Counted from the first letter of the stretch, positions 1 to 9,880 are shown. The stretch is DNA of 19,461 nucleotides from Saccoglossus kowalevskii (GCF_000003605.2 NW_003125011.1:1-19461), one strand, 5' to 3'. Numbers and translations are program-made. The notes: a model not told the origin generated them from the sequence alone.

Positions 1-23
1 TCAGTGGGACTGGACAAGGGATT

Positions 24-180
24 GTGCATTTATACCTTGCAGGCACAGAGTGAAATTAGATGGAACTGGACAATGGATTGTGTATGTATACATGGCTGGC
101 ACACAGTGCAATGAGATAGAACTGGACAATGGATTGTGCATGTATACCTGGCTGGTACAGAGTGCAATTAAATAGAACTG
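24..180. repeat. S1 cassette: divergent three-monomer signature
   Basis: Three adjacent monomers carry linked variants: GCATTTATACCTTGCAGG, AGTGAAATTAGATGG, ACAATGGATTGTGTATG, ATACATGGCTGGCACACAG and finally AGTGCAATTAAATAG. The linked set recurs from 976, 1480, 8755, 16601 and 17721. Because so many variants travel together, these copies must descend from one ancestor segment by duplication. On the minus strand the cassette brings in TAA through TATAAATG, CTAATTT and TTTAATT, so it breaks antisense frames. Confidence 0.85.
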
Positions 181-434
181 AACAAGGGATTGTGCATGTA
201 TACCTGGCTGGCACAGAGTGCAATGAGGTGGAACAGGACAAGGGATTGTGCATGTATACATGGCTGGTACAGAGTGCAATTAAATAGAACTGAACAAGGG
301 AATGTGCATGTATACCTGGCTGGCACAGAGTGCAATGAGTTGGAACAGGACAAGGGATTGTGCATGTGTATCTGGCTGGTACAAAGTGCAATGAGATCGA
401 ACTGGACAAGGGAATGTGTATGTATACCTGGCTG

Positions 435-490
435 GTACAGAGTGCAATGAGATGGAACTGGACAAGGGATTGTGCATGTATACCTGGCTG
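435..490. repeat. Exemplar consensus monomer (GGTAC subtype)
   Basis: This 56-bp stretch matches the majority base at every position for the GTAC junction subtype and can serve as the reference monomer. It begins GTACAGAGTGCAATGAG and ends GTATACCTGGCTG. It contains the 6-bp palindrome GTATAC. Where it joins another GTAC-type monomer, an inverted repeat forms: TACC, a 5-base gap TGGCT, then GGTA. Confidence 0.9.
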
Positions 491-952
491 GCACATAGTG
501 CAATGAAATAGAACTGTACAAAGGATTGTGCATGTATACCTGGCTGGCACTGAGTGCAATGAGATGGAACTGGACAAGGGAATGTGCATGTATACCTGGC
601 TGGCACAGAGTGCAATGAGTTGGAACAGGACAAGGGATTGTGCATGTATACCTGGCTGGCACAAAGTGCAATGAGGTGGAACTGGACAAGGGATTGTTCA
701 TATATACCTAGCTGGTACAGAGTGCAATGAGATGGAACTGGACAAGGGATTGTGCATGTATACCTGGCTGGTACAGAGTGCATTGAGATGGAACTGGACA
801 AGGGAATGTGCATGTATACCTGGCTGGTACAGAGTGCAATGAGATGGAACTGGACAAAAGATTGTGCATGTATACCTGGCTGGCACAGAGTGCAATGAAA
901 TAGAACTGGACAAGGGATTGTGCATGTATACCTGGCTGGCACAGAGTGCAAT

Positions 953-1456
953 GAGTTGGAACTGGACAAGGGATTGTGCATTTATACCTGGCAGGCACAT
1001 AGTGAAATTAAATGGAACTGAACAATGGATTGTTTATGTATACATGGCTGGCACACAGTGCAATGAAATAAAACTGGACAATGGATTGTGCATGTATACA
1101 TGGCTGGTACAGAGTGCAATTAAATAGAACTGAACAAGGGATTGTGCATGTATACCTGGCTGGCACAGAGTGCAATGAGGTGGAACAGGACAAGGGATTG
1201 TGCATGTATACCTGGCTGGTACAGAGTGCAATTAAATAGAACTGAACAAGGGAATGTGCATGTATACCTGGCTTTCACGGAGTGCAATGAGTTGGAACAG
1301 GACAAGGGATTGTGCATGTGTATCTGGCTGGTACAAAGTGCAATGAGATGGAACTGGACAAGGGAATGTGTATGTATACCTGGCTGGTACAGAGTGAAAT
1401 GAGATGGAACTGGACAAGGGATTGTGCATGTATACCTGGCTGGCACAAAGTGCAAT
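953..1456. repeat. Truncated unit A (9 monomers, 504 bp)
   Basis: This segment repeats the first nine monomers of unit A at an offset of 952 bp. It then stops, and the next full unit begins 504 bp after it started (GTGCATTTATACC at 976 and 1480). The break falls in the monomer around 1450-1460, with no extra or missing bases, as expected for unequal exchange in register. It carries private changes such as GCTTTCACGG near 1271. Confidence 0.88.
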
Positions 1457-2440
1457 GAGTGGGAACTGGACAAGGGATTGTGCATTTATACCTTGCAGGC
1501 ACAGAGTGAAATTAGATGGAACTGGACAATGGATTGTGTATGTATACATGGCTGGCACACAGTGCAATGAGATAGAACTGGACAATGGATTGTGCATGTA
1601 TACCTGGCTGGTACAGAGTGCAATTAAATAGAACTGAACAAGGGATTGTGCATGTATACCTGGCTGGCACAGAGTGCAATGAGGTGGAACAGGACAAGGG
1701 ATTGTGCATGTATACCTGGCTGGTACAGAGTGCAATTAAATAGAACTGAACAAGGGAATGTGCATGTATACCTGGCTGGCACAGAGTGCAATGAGTTGGA
1801 ACAGGACAAGGGATTGTGCATGTGTATCTGGCTGGTACAAAGTGCAATGAGATCGAACTGGACAAGGGAATGTGTATGTATACCTGGCTGGTACAGAGTG
1901 CAATGAGATGGAACTGGACAAGGGATTGTGCATGTATACCTGGCTGGCACATAGTGCAATGAAATAGAACTGGACAAAGTATTGTGCATGTATACCTGGC
2001 TGGCACTGAGTGCAATGAGATGGAACTGGACAAGGGAATGTGCATGTATACCTGGCTGGCACAGAGTGCAATGAGTTGGAACAGGACAAGGGATTGTGCA
2101 TGTATACCTGGCTGGCACAAAGTGCAATGAGGTGGAACTGGACAAGGGATTGTTCATATATACCTAGCTGGTACAGAGTGCAATGAGATGGATCTGGACA
2201 AGGGATTGTGCATGTATACCTGGCTGGTACAGAGTGCATTGAGATGGAACTGGACAAGGGAATGTGCATGTATACCTGGCTGGTACAGAGTGCAATGAGA
2301 TGGAACTGGACAAAAGATTGTGCATGTATACCTGGCTGGCACAGAGTGCAATGAAATAGAACTGGACAAGGGATTGTGCATGTATACCTGGCTGGCACAG
2401 AGTGCAATGAGTTGGAACTGGACAAGGGATTGTGCATTTA
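1457..2440. repeat. Higher-order unit A, copy 2
   Basis: This repeats 1-984 at an offset of 1456 bp (26 x 56). Similarity runs to the next GTGCATTTATA at 2432, then breaks: the expected cassette continuation is replaced by ATGGCTGGCACAGAGTGC. The right junction is therefore a hybrid monomer inside the S1 start. Confidence 0.9.
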
Positions 2441-2506
2441 TACATGGCTGGCACAGAGTGCAATCAGATGGAACTGGACAAGGGATTGTGCATGTATACC
2501 TGGCTA

Positions 2507-3608
2507 GTACAAAGTGCAATGAGATCAAACTGGACAAGGGAATGTGTATGTATACCTGGCTGGTACAGAGTGCAATGAGATGGAACTGGACAAGGGATTG
2601 TGCATGTATACCTGGTTGTCACAGAGTGCAATGAAATAGAACTGGACAAGGGATTGTGCATGTATACCTGGCTGGCACAGAGTGCAATGAGATGGATACG
2701 AACAAGGGATTGTGCATGTATACCTGGCTGGTACAGAGTGCAATGAGATGGAACTGAACAAGGGATTGTGCATGTATACTTGGCTGGTACAAAGTGCAAT
2801 GAGATGGAACTGAACAAGGGATTGTGCATGTATACCTGGCTGGTACAGAGTGCAATGAGCTGGAAACGAACAAGAGATTGTGCATGTATACCTGGCTGGT
2901 ACAGACAGCAACGAGATGGAACTGAACACGGGATTGTGCATGTATACCTGGCTGGTTTAGAGAGCAATGAGTTGGAACTGGACAAGGGATTGTGCATGTA
3001 TACCTGGCTGGCACATAGTGCAATGAAATAGAACTGGACAAGGGATTGTGCATGTATACCTGGCTGGCACTGAGTGCAATGAGATGGAACTGGACAAGGG
3101 ATTGTGCATGTATACCTGGCTGGTACAGAGTGCAATGAGATGGAACTGGACATGGGAATGTGCATGTATACCTGGCTGGTACTGAGTGCAATGAGTTGGA
3201 ACTGGGCAAGGGATTGTGCATGTATACTTGGCTGGCAAAAAGTGCAATGAGATAGAACTGGACAAGGTATTGTGCATGTATACCTGGCTGGCACAGAGTG
3301 CAATGAGTTGGAACTGAACAAGGGATTGTTCATATATACCTAGCTGGTACAGAGTGCAATGAGATGGAACTGGACAAGGGATTGTGCATATATGCCTAGC
3401 TGGTACAGAGTGCAATGAGATGGAACTGGACAAGGGATTGTGCATGTATCCCTGGCTGGTACAGAGTGCAATGAGATGGAACTGGACAAAAGATTGTGCA
3501 TGTATACCTGGCTGGCACAGAGTGCAATGAAATAGAACTGGACAAGGGATTGTGCATGTTATACCTGGCTGGCACTGAGTGCAATGAGATGGAACTGGAC
3601 AAGGGATT
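2507..3608. repeat. Block F, copy 1
   Basis: Marker order: GTACAAAGTGCAATGAGATC, GGTTGTCACAGAG (near 2613), GATGGATACGAAC, GAGCTGGAAACGAACAAGAG, GTACAGACAGCAACGAG, GGTTTAGAGAGC, GGACATGGG, TGGCAAAAAGTGC, AAGGTATTG, GCATATATGCCTAG and GTATCCCTGG. Compared with the copies at 12299 and 14941 it has one extra monomer near 2705-2790 (two GAACTGAACAAGG monomers follow GATACGAAC before GAGCTGG's predecessor). It lacks one GATCGAAC monomer after GTATCCCTGG, near 3460. Both differences are one 56-bp unit. Confidence 0.88.
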
Positions 3609-4130
3609 ATGCATGTATACCCGGCTGGTACACAGTGCAATGAGATGGAACTGGCAAGGGAATGTGCATGTATACCTGGCTGGCACAGAGTGCAATGAAA
3701 TAGAACTGGACAAGGGATTGTGCATGTATACCTGGCTGGCACTGAATGCAATGAGATGGAACTGGACAAGGGATTGTGCATGTATACCTGGCTGGCACAG
3801 AGTGCAATGAAATAGAACTGGACAAGGGATTGTGCATGTATACCTGGCTGGCACAGAGTGCAATGAGGTGGAACTGAACAAGGGATTGTGCATGTATACC
3901 TGGCTGGTACTGAATGCATTGAGATGGAACTGGACAAGGGAATGTGCAGGTATACCTGGCTGGCACAGAGTGCAGTGAGATAGAACTGGACAAGGGATTG
4001 TGCATGTATACCTGGCTGGCACAAAGTGCAATGAGATGGAACTGAACAAGGGATTGTGCATGTATACCTGGCTGGTACAGAGTGCAATGAGATGGAACTG
4101 AACAAGGGATTGTGCATTTATACCTGGCTG
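3563..4130. repeat. Block V, copy 1
   Basis: The block starts at GGCACTGAG (3571) and includes GATTATGCATGTATACCCGG, the one-base-short word GGCAAGGGAATG (about 3654), GGTACTGAATGCATTGAG, GTGCAGGTATACC and GAGTGCAGTGAG. It runs directly into a U block at 4131. The same segment lies 2294 bp downstream (5857-6424), and a version three monomers shorter sits at 4960-5361. The one-base deletion is shared by the copies, so it was inherited through duplication. Confidence 0.85.
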
Positions 4131-4578
4131 GCACTGCGTGCAATGAGATGGAACTGGACAAGGGATTATGCAGGTATACCTGGCTGGTACACAGTGCAAT
4201 GAGATGGAACTGGACAAGGGAATGTGCATGTATACCTGGCTGGCACAGAGTGCAATGAAATAGAACTGGACAAGGGATTGTGCATGTATACCTGGCTGGC
4301 ACAGAGTGCAATGAGATATAACTGGACAAGGGATTGTGCATGTATACCTGGCTGGCACAGAGTGCAATGAGATAGAACTGGACAAGGGATTGTGCATGTA
4401 TACCTGGCTGGCACAGAGTGCAATGAGGTGGAACTGAACAAGGGATTGTGCATGTATACCTGGCTGGTACAGAGTGCAATGAGATAGATACGAACAAGGG
4501 ATTGTGCATGTATACCTGGCTGGTACAGAGTGCAATGAGATGGAACTGAACAAAGGATTGTGCGTGTATACCTGGCTG
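4131..4578. repeat. Block U, copy 1 (8 monomers)
   Basis: Begins GCACTGCGTGC, then GATTATGCAGG, GGTACACAGTGC, GAGATATAACTGG (4312), GAGGTGGAACTGAAC, GATAGATACGAAC and GATTGTGCGTG. The ordered set recurs at 5362, 6425, 7266, 14211 and 18411. The copy at 14211 is exactly 10080 bp (180 monomers) away. After the block, two GAGTACATTGAAATGG monomers lie 168 bp apart. Confidence 0.87.
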
Positions 4579-4833
4579 GTACAGAGTACATTGAAATGGA
4601 ACTGGACAAGAGAATGTGCACGTATACCTGGCTGGCACAGAGTGCAGTGAGATAGAACTGGACAAGGGATTATGCATGTATACCTGGCTGGTACAGAGTG
4701 CAATGAGATGGAACTGGACAAGGGATTGTGCATGTATACCTGGCTGGTACAGAGTACATTGAAATGGAACTGGACAAGAGAATGTGCACGTATACCTGGC
4801 TGGCACAGAGTGCAGTGAGATAGAACTGGACAA
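4579..4833. repeat. Local 168-bp (three-monomer) tandem duplication
   Basis: The rare string AGAGTACATTGAAATGG starts at 4583 and again at 4751, exactly 168 bp apart. In both places it is followed by ACAAGAGAATGTGCACG and GAGTGCAGTGAGATAG. The two copies then differ (AAGGGATTATG against AAGTGATTGTG). This insert is absent at the matching place after U copies 2 and 3, so it is private to this module. Confidence 0.85.
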
Positions 4834-4959
4834 GTGATTGTGCATGTATACCTGGCTGGCACAAAGTGCAATGAGATAGAACTGAACAAGGGATTGTGCA
4901 TGTATACCTGGCTGGTGCAGAGTGCAATGAGATGGAACTGAACAAGGGATTGTGCATTT

Positions 4960-5361
4960 ATACCTGGCTGGCACTGAGTGCAATGAGATGGAACTGGACA
5001 AGGGATTATGCATGTATACCTGGCTGGTACAGAGTGCAATGAGATGGAACTGGCAGGGGAATGTGCATCTATACCTGGCTGGCACAGAGTGCAATGAAAT
5101 AGAACTGGACAAGGGATTGTGCATGTATACCTGGCTGGCACTGAGTGCAATGAGATGGAACTGGACAAGGGATTGTGCATGTATACCTGGCTGGCACAGA
5201 GTGCAATGAGATAGAACTGGACAAGGGATTGTGCATGTATACCTGGCTGGCACAAAGTGCAATGAGATGGAACTGAACAAGGGATTGTGCATGTATACCT
5301 GGCTGGTACAGAGTGCAATGAGATGGAACTGAACAAGGGATTGTGCATTTATACCTGGCTG
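4960..5361. repeat. Block V, shortened copy (three monomers missing)
   Basis: Starts at GGCACTGAG (4970) and resembles 3571 onward, but offsets change from 1399 bp at the left to 1231 bp at the right. The 168-bp loss is exactly three monomers, those with GAGGTGG, GCATTGAG and GCAGTGAG. It keeps the one-base deletion near 5052, here with a further change to GGCAGGGGAATG, and GCATCTATACC. It leads into the second U block. Confidence 0.83.
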
Positions 5362-5809
5362 GCACTGCGTGCAATGAGATGGAACTGGACAAGGGATTAT
5401 GCAGGTATACCTGGCTGGTACACAGTGCAATGAGATGGAACTGGACAAGGGAATGTGCATGTATACCTGGCTGGCACAGAGTGCAATGAAATAGAACTGG
5501 ACAAGGGATTGTGCATGTATACCTGGCTGGCACAGAGTGCAATGAGATATAACTGGACAAGGGATTGTGCATGTATACCTGGCTGGCACAGAGTGCAATG
5601 AGATAGAACTGGACAAGGGATTGTGCATGTATACCTGGCTGGCACAGAGTGCAATGAGGTGGAACTGAACAAGGGATTGTGCATGTATACCTGGCTGGTA
5701 CAGAGTGCAATGAGATAGATACGAACAAGGGATTGTGCATGTATACCTGGCTGGTACAGAGTGCAATGAGATGGAACTGAACAAAGGATTGTGCATGTAT
5801 ACCTGGCTG
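5362..5809. repeat. Block U, copy 2
   Basis: Matches 4131-4578 at an offset of 1231 bp with the same linked variants, including GAGATATAAC at 5544. The last monomer reads GTGCATG where copies 1 and 3 have GTGCGTG, so this CpG is absent here. Confidence 0.87.
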
Positions 5810-5856
5810 GTACAGAGTGCAATGAGATGGAACTGAACAAGGGATTGTGCATTTAT

Positions 5857-6424
5857 ACCTGGCTGGCACTGAGTGCAATGAGATGGAACTGGACAAGGGA
5901 TTATGCATGTATACCCGGCTGGTACACAGTGCAATGAGATGGAACTGGCAAGGGAATGTGCATGTATACCTGGCTGGCACAGAGTGCAATGAAATAGAAC
6001 TGGACAAGGGATTGTGCATGTATACCTGGCTGGCACTGAGTGCAATGAGATGGAACTGGACAAGGGATTGTGCATGTATACCTGGCTGGCACAGAGTGCA
6101 ATGAGATAGAACTGGACAAGGGATTGTGCATGTATACCTGGCTGGCACAGAGTGCAATGAGGTGGAACTGAACAAGGGATTGTGCATGTATACCTGGCTG
6201 GTACTGAGTGCATTGAGATGGAACTGGACAAGGGAATGTGCAGGTATACCTGGCTGGCACAGAGTGCAGTGAGATAGAACTGGACAAGGGATTGTGCATG
6301 TATACCTGGCTGGCACAAAGTGCAATGAGATGGAACTGAACAAGGGATTGTGCATGTATACCTGGCTGGTACAGAGTGCAATGAGATGGAACTGAACAAG
6401 GGATTGTGCATTTATACCTGGCTG
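5857..6424. repeat. Block V, full copy 2
   Basis: Matches 3563-4130 at a constant offset of 2294 bp, including ATACCCGG, GGCAAGGGAATG near 5947, GTGCAGG and GCAGTGAG. Differences are isolated substitutions, such as GAGATAG near 6102 where copy 1 has GAAATAG. Confidence 0.86.
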
Positions 6425-6872
6425 GCACTGCGTGCAATGAGATGGAACTGGACAAGGGATTATGCAGGTATACCTGGCTGGTACACAGTGCAATGAGATG
6501 GAACTGGACAAGGGAATGTGCATGTATACCTGGCTGGCACAGAGTGCAATGAAATAGAACTGGACAAGGGATTGTGCATGTATACCTGGCTGGCACAGAG
6601 TGCAATGAGATATAACTGGACAAGGGATTGTGCATGTATACCTGGCTGGCACAGAGTGCAATGAGATAGAACTGGACAAGGGATTGTGCATGTATACCTG
6701 GCTGGCACAGAGTGCAATGAGGTGGAACTGAACAAGGGATTGTGCATGTATACCTGGCTGGTACAGAGTGCAATGAGATAGATACGAACAAGGGATTGTG
6801 CATGTATACCTGGCTGGTACAGAGTGCAATGAGATGGAACTGAACAAAGGATTGTGCGTGTATACCTGGCTG
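6425..6872. repeat. Block U, copy 3
   Basis: Matches 4131-4578 at 2294 bp and 5362-5809 at 1063 bp. Together with the preceding V block this makes a duplication of about 1.02 kb (3563-4586 and 5857-6880). It ends in a D block with several small indels. Confidence 0.87.
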
Positions 6873-6886
6873 GTACAGAGTGCGAT

Positions 6887-7010
6887 GATTTGGAACTGGC
6901 GAAAGGGATTGTGCATTTATACATTGCAGCACAGAGTACAATGAATAGGAACTGAACAAGGGATTGTGCATGTATACCTGATTGATACAGAGTGCAATGA
7001 GATGGAGCTG
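6887..7010. repeat. Block D, copy 1 (degraded)
   Basis: The signature is GATTTGGAAC, GCATTTATACATTGCAG and CTGATACAGAG. This copy has many private small changes: GGCGAAAGGG, GCAGCACAG with one base lost, AATAGGAAC, CCTGATTGATAC and then CAGAAGTGC with one base gained. Other copies start at 7728, 10354, 11977 and 18816. Confidence 0.8.
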
Positions 7011-7019
7011 GACAAGGGA

Positions 7020-7265
7020 TTGTGCATGTATACCTGGCTGGTACAGAAGTGCATTGAGATGGAACTGGACAAGGGAATGTGCAGGTATACCTGGCTGGCA
7101 CAGAGTGCAGTGAGATAGAACTGGAGACAGGAGTGTGCATGTATACCTGGCTGGCACAAAGTGCAATGAGATGGAACTGAACAAGGGATTGTGCATGTAT
7201 ACCTGGCTGGTACAGAGTGCAATGAGATGGAACTGAACAAGGGATTGTGCATTTATACCTGGCTG
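7020..7265. repeat. Partial block V
   Basis: Only the last monomers of V are present: GCATTGAG, GTGCAGGTATACC, GAGTGCAGTGAG, GGCACAAAG and then two GAACTGAAC monomers leading into GGCACTGAG. The word CTGGAGACAGGAGTG near 7123 is private to this copy. Confidence 0.75.
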
Positions 7266-7713
7266 GCACTGAGTGCAATGAGATGGAACTGGACAAGGGA
7301 TTATGCATGTATACCTGGCTGGTACACAGTGCAATGAGATGGAACTGGACAAGGGAATGTGCATGTATACCTGGCTGGCACAGAGTGCAATGAAATAGAA
7401 CTGGACAAGGGATTGTGCATGTATACCTGGCTGGCACTGAGTGCAATGAGATGGAACTGGACAAGGGATTGTGCATGTATACCTGGCTGGCACAGAGTGC
7501 AATGAGATAGAACTGGACAAGGGATTGTGCATGTATACCTGGCTGGCACAGAGTGCAATGAGGTGGAACTGAACAAGGGATTGTGCATGTATACCTGGCT
7601 GGTACAGAGTGCAATGAGATAGATACGAACAAGGGATTGTGCATGTATACCTGGCTGGTACAGAGTGCAATGAGATGGAACTGAACAAGGGATTGTGCGT
7701 GTATACCTGGCTG
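7266..7713. repeat. Block U, copy 4
   Basis: Eight monomers with the U marker order. It starts GCACTGAG instead of GCACTGCG, has GCATG instead of GCAGG, and carries a GGCACTGAG monomer where copies 1-3 have the GATATAAC monomer. This suggests conversion or replacement of one monomer. It ends at GTGCGTG before the D block. Confidence 0.83.
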
Positions 7714-7727
7714 GTACAGAGTGCAAT

Positions 7728-7905
7728 GATTTGGAACTGGACAAGGGATTGTGCATTTATACATTGCAGGCACAGAGTACAATGAGTTGGAACTGAACAA
7801 GGGATTGTGCATGTATACCTGGCTGATACAGAGTGCAATGAGAAAGAACTGGACAAGGGATTGTGCATGTATACCTGCCTGGCACAAAGTGCAATGAGAT
7901 GGAAC
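7728..7905. repeat. Block D, copy 2
   Basis: Carries GATTTGGAAC, GCATTTATACATTGCAGG, GAGTACAATGAGTTGG, CTGATACAGAG, GAGAAAGAAC and CTGCCTGGCACAAAG in order. It is cleaner than the copy at 6887. The next monomers (ATTCATATATACCTAG) belong to an A-like segment, so a junction lies near 7910. Confidence 0.82.
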
Positions 7906-8204
7906 TGGACAAGGGATTATTCATATATACCTAGCTGGTACAGAGTGCAATGAGATGGAACTGGACAAGAGATTGTGCATGTATACCTGGCTGGTACAGA
8001 GTGCATTGAGATGGAACTGGACAAGGGAATGTGCATGTATACCTGGCTGGTACAGAGTGCAATTAAATAGAACTGAACAAGGGATTGTGCATGTATACCT
8101 GGCTGGCACAGAGTGCAATGAGTTGGAACAGGACAAGGGATTGTGCATGTATACCTGGCTGGTACAGAGTGCAATTAAATAGAACTGAACAAGGGAATGT
8201 GCAT

Positions 8205-8740
8205 GTATACCTGGCTGGCACAGAATGCAATGAGTTGGAACAGGACAAGGGATTGTGCATGTGCATCTGGCTGGTACAGAGTGCAATGAGATGAACTGGA
8301 CAAGGGAATGTGCAAGTATACCTGGCTGGTACAGAGTGCAATGAGATGGAACTGGACAAGGGATTGTGCATATATACCTAGCTGGTACAGAGTGCAATGA
8401 GATGGAACTGGATATGGGATTGTGCATGTATACCTGGCTGGTACTAAGTGCAATGAGATCGAACTGGACAAGGGAATGTGTATGTATACCTGGCTGGTAC
8501 AGAGTGCAATGAGATGGAACTGGACAAGGGATTGTGCATGTATACCTGGCTGGCACATAGTGCAATGAAATAGAACTGGACAAGGGTTTGCGCATGTATA
8601 CCTGGCTGGCACTGAGTGCAATGAGATGGAACTGGACAAGGGATTGTGCATGTATGCCTGGCTGGTACAGAGTGCATGAGATGGAACTGGACAAGGAATG
8701 TGCATGTATACCTTGCTGGTACAGAGTGCAATGAGTTGGA
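8205..8740. repeat. Block G, copy 1
   Basis: Marker order is CAGAATGCAATGAG, GCATGTGCATCTGG, GAGATGAACTGG (one base short), GTGCAAGTATACC, GCATATATACCTAG, GGATATGGG, GGTACTAAG, GGGTTTGCGCATG and GTATGCCTGG. It recurs at 13465-14010, with the offset rising from 5260 to 5266 bp because that copy has six extra single bases. Its own right end has several single-base deletions. Confidence 0.85.
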
Positions 8741-8754
8741 ACTGGACACGGATT

Positions 8755-8910
8755 GTGCATTATACCTTGCAGGCACAGAGTGAAATCAGATCGAACTGAA
8801 CAATGGATTGTGTATGTATACATGGCTGGCACACAGTGCAATGAGATAGAACTGGACAATTGGATTGTGCATGTATACCTGGCTGGTACAGAGTGCAATT
8901 AAATAGAACT
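8755..8910. repeat. S1 cassette, isolated copy
   Basis: The linked S1 variants reappear here outside an A unit: CCTTGCAGGCACAGAGTG, ACAATGGATTGTGTATG, ATACATGGCTGGCACACAG and GCAATTAAATAG. This copy reads GTGCATTATACC with one T fewer, GAAATCAGATCG where others have GAAATTAGATGG, and ACAATTGG with one base more. Confidence 0.82.
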
Positions 8911-9240
8911 GAACAAGGAATTGTGCATGTATACCTGGCTGGCACAGAGTGCAATGAGTTGGAACAGGATAAGGGATTGTGCATGTATACCTGGCTGGTA
9001 CAGAGTGCAATTAAATAGAACTGAATAAGGGAATGTGCATGTATACCTGGCTGGCACAGAGTGCAATGAGTTGGAACAGGACAAGGGATTGTGCATGTAT
9101 ACCTGGCTGGTACAGAGTGCAATGAGATGGAACTGGACAAGGGATTGTGCATGTATACCTGGCTGGCACATAGTGCAATGAAATATAACTGGACAAGGGA
9201 TTGTGCATGTATACCTGGCTGGCACAGAGTGCAATGAGAT

Positions 9241-9880
9241 GGAACTGGACACAGGATTGTGCATGTATACCAGGCTGGCACAGAGTGCAATGAGATAGAA
9301 CTGGGCAAGGGATTGTGCATGTACACTTGGCTGGCAAAAAATGCAATGAGATAGAACTGGACAAGGTATTGTGCATGTATACCTGGCTGGCACAGAGTGC
9401 AATGAGTTGGAACTGAACAAGGGATTGTTCATATATACCTAGCTGGTACAGAGTGCAATGAGATGGAACTGGACAAGGGATTGTGCATATATGCCTAGCT
9501 GGTACAGAGTGCAATGAGATGGAACTGGACAAGGGATTGTGCATGTATCCCTGGCTGGTACAGAGTGCAATGAGTTCGAACTGGACAAGGAAATGTGTAT
9601 GTATACCTGGCTGGTACAGAGTGCAATGAGATGGAACTGGACAAAAGATTGTGCATGTATACCTGGCTGGCACAGAGTTCAATGAAATAGAACTGGACAA
9701 GGGATTGTTCATGTATACCTGGATGGTACAGAGTGCATTGAGATGGAACTGGACAAGGGAATGTGCATATATACCTGTCTGGTACAGAGTGCAATGAGAT
9801 GGAACTGGACAAAAGATTGTGCATGTATACCTGGCTGGCACAGAGTGCAATGAAATAGAACTGGACAAGGGATTGTGCAT
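9241..9880. repeat. Block E, copy 1
   Basis: Markers are GGACACAGGATTG (9247), GGGCAAGGG, GTACACTTGG, GGCAAAAAATGC, AAGGTATTG, TCATATATACCTAG, GCATATATGCCTAG, GTATCCCTGG, GAGTTCGAAC, GGAAATGTG, AGAGTTCAATG, CTGGATGG and CCTGTCTGG. The block recurs at 11198-11837 at an offset of 1957 bp. Its left half is related to the right part of block F. Confidence 0.85.

Larger units (their letters stand above)
1..952. repeat. Higher-order unit A, copy 1 (17 monomers, 952 bp)
   Basis: The distinctive string GTGCATTTATACC occurs at 24 and again at 976, exactly 952 bp (17 x 56) later. The unit includes the S1 cassette, several AATTAAATAG monomers, GTGTATCTGG near 366 and a TCATATATACCTAG monomer near 698. 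It matches the copy starting at 1457 at an offset of exactly 1456 bp, with few substitutions: for example A260 against C1716 and A737 against T2193. Confidence 0.9.
3607..6411 (-). other. Longest stop-free antisense frame (934 codons), probably not a gene
   Basis: An ATG-started frame of 934 codons runs on the minus strand and ends at a TAA made by a GATTATGC monomer variant. Its product would be a 56-residue repeat made of three readings of the same 56-bp unit, with phrases such as SVPARYTCTIPC, HCTLYQPGIHAQSL and LIALCTSQVYMHNPL. I recognise no domain, signal or catalytic motif. The other two minus frames are also open over much of the same interval, and one-base indels are tolerated only because every frame is open. 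That pattern argues that no frame is under selection. A transcribed repeat RNA cannot be excluded, but nothing here supports a promoter or exon structure. Confidence 0.12.

Noticed and set aside
435-490. G-quadruplex in each monomer
   Set aside because: Only GG pairs (GGAACTGGACAAGG) plus one GGG are present; a four-run G-tract motif is not met, so only a weak two-tetrad form is conceivable.
435-490. CENP-B box, telomere repeat or CTCF site within the monomer
   Set aside because: I found no match by eye to the CENP-B box core, to TTAGGG-type repeats or to the CTCF core.
435-490. Transcription-factor sites such as C/EBP-like GCAAT or octamer-like words near GTGCATG
   Set aside because: The matches are partial and expected by chance in a 56-bp unit; without binding data they cannot be supported.
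3607-6411. A 934-residue minus-strand protein, and other long minus-strand frames such as 3396-5348, 5069-6916 and 5901-7868
   Set aside because: They overlap in different frames over the same DNA, begin and end at random monomer variants, and exist because the consensus antisense strand lacks stops. No known domain is visible.
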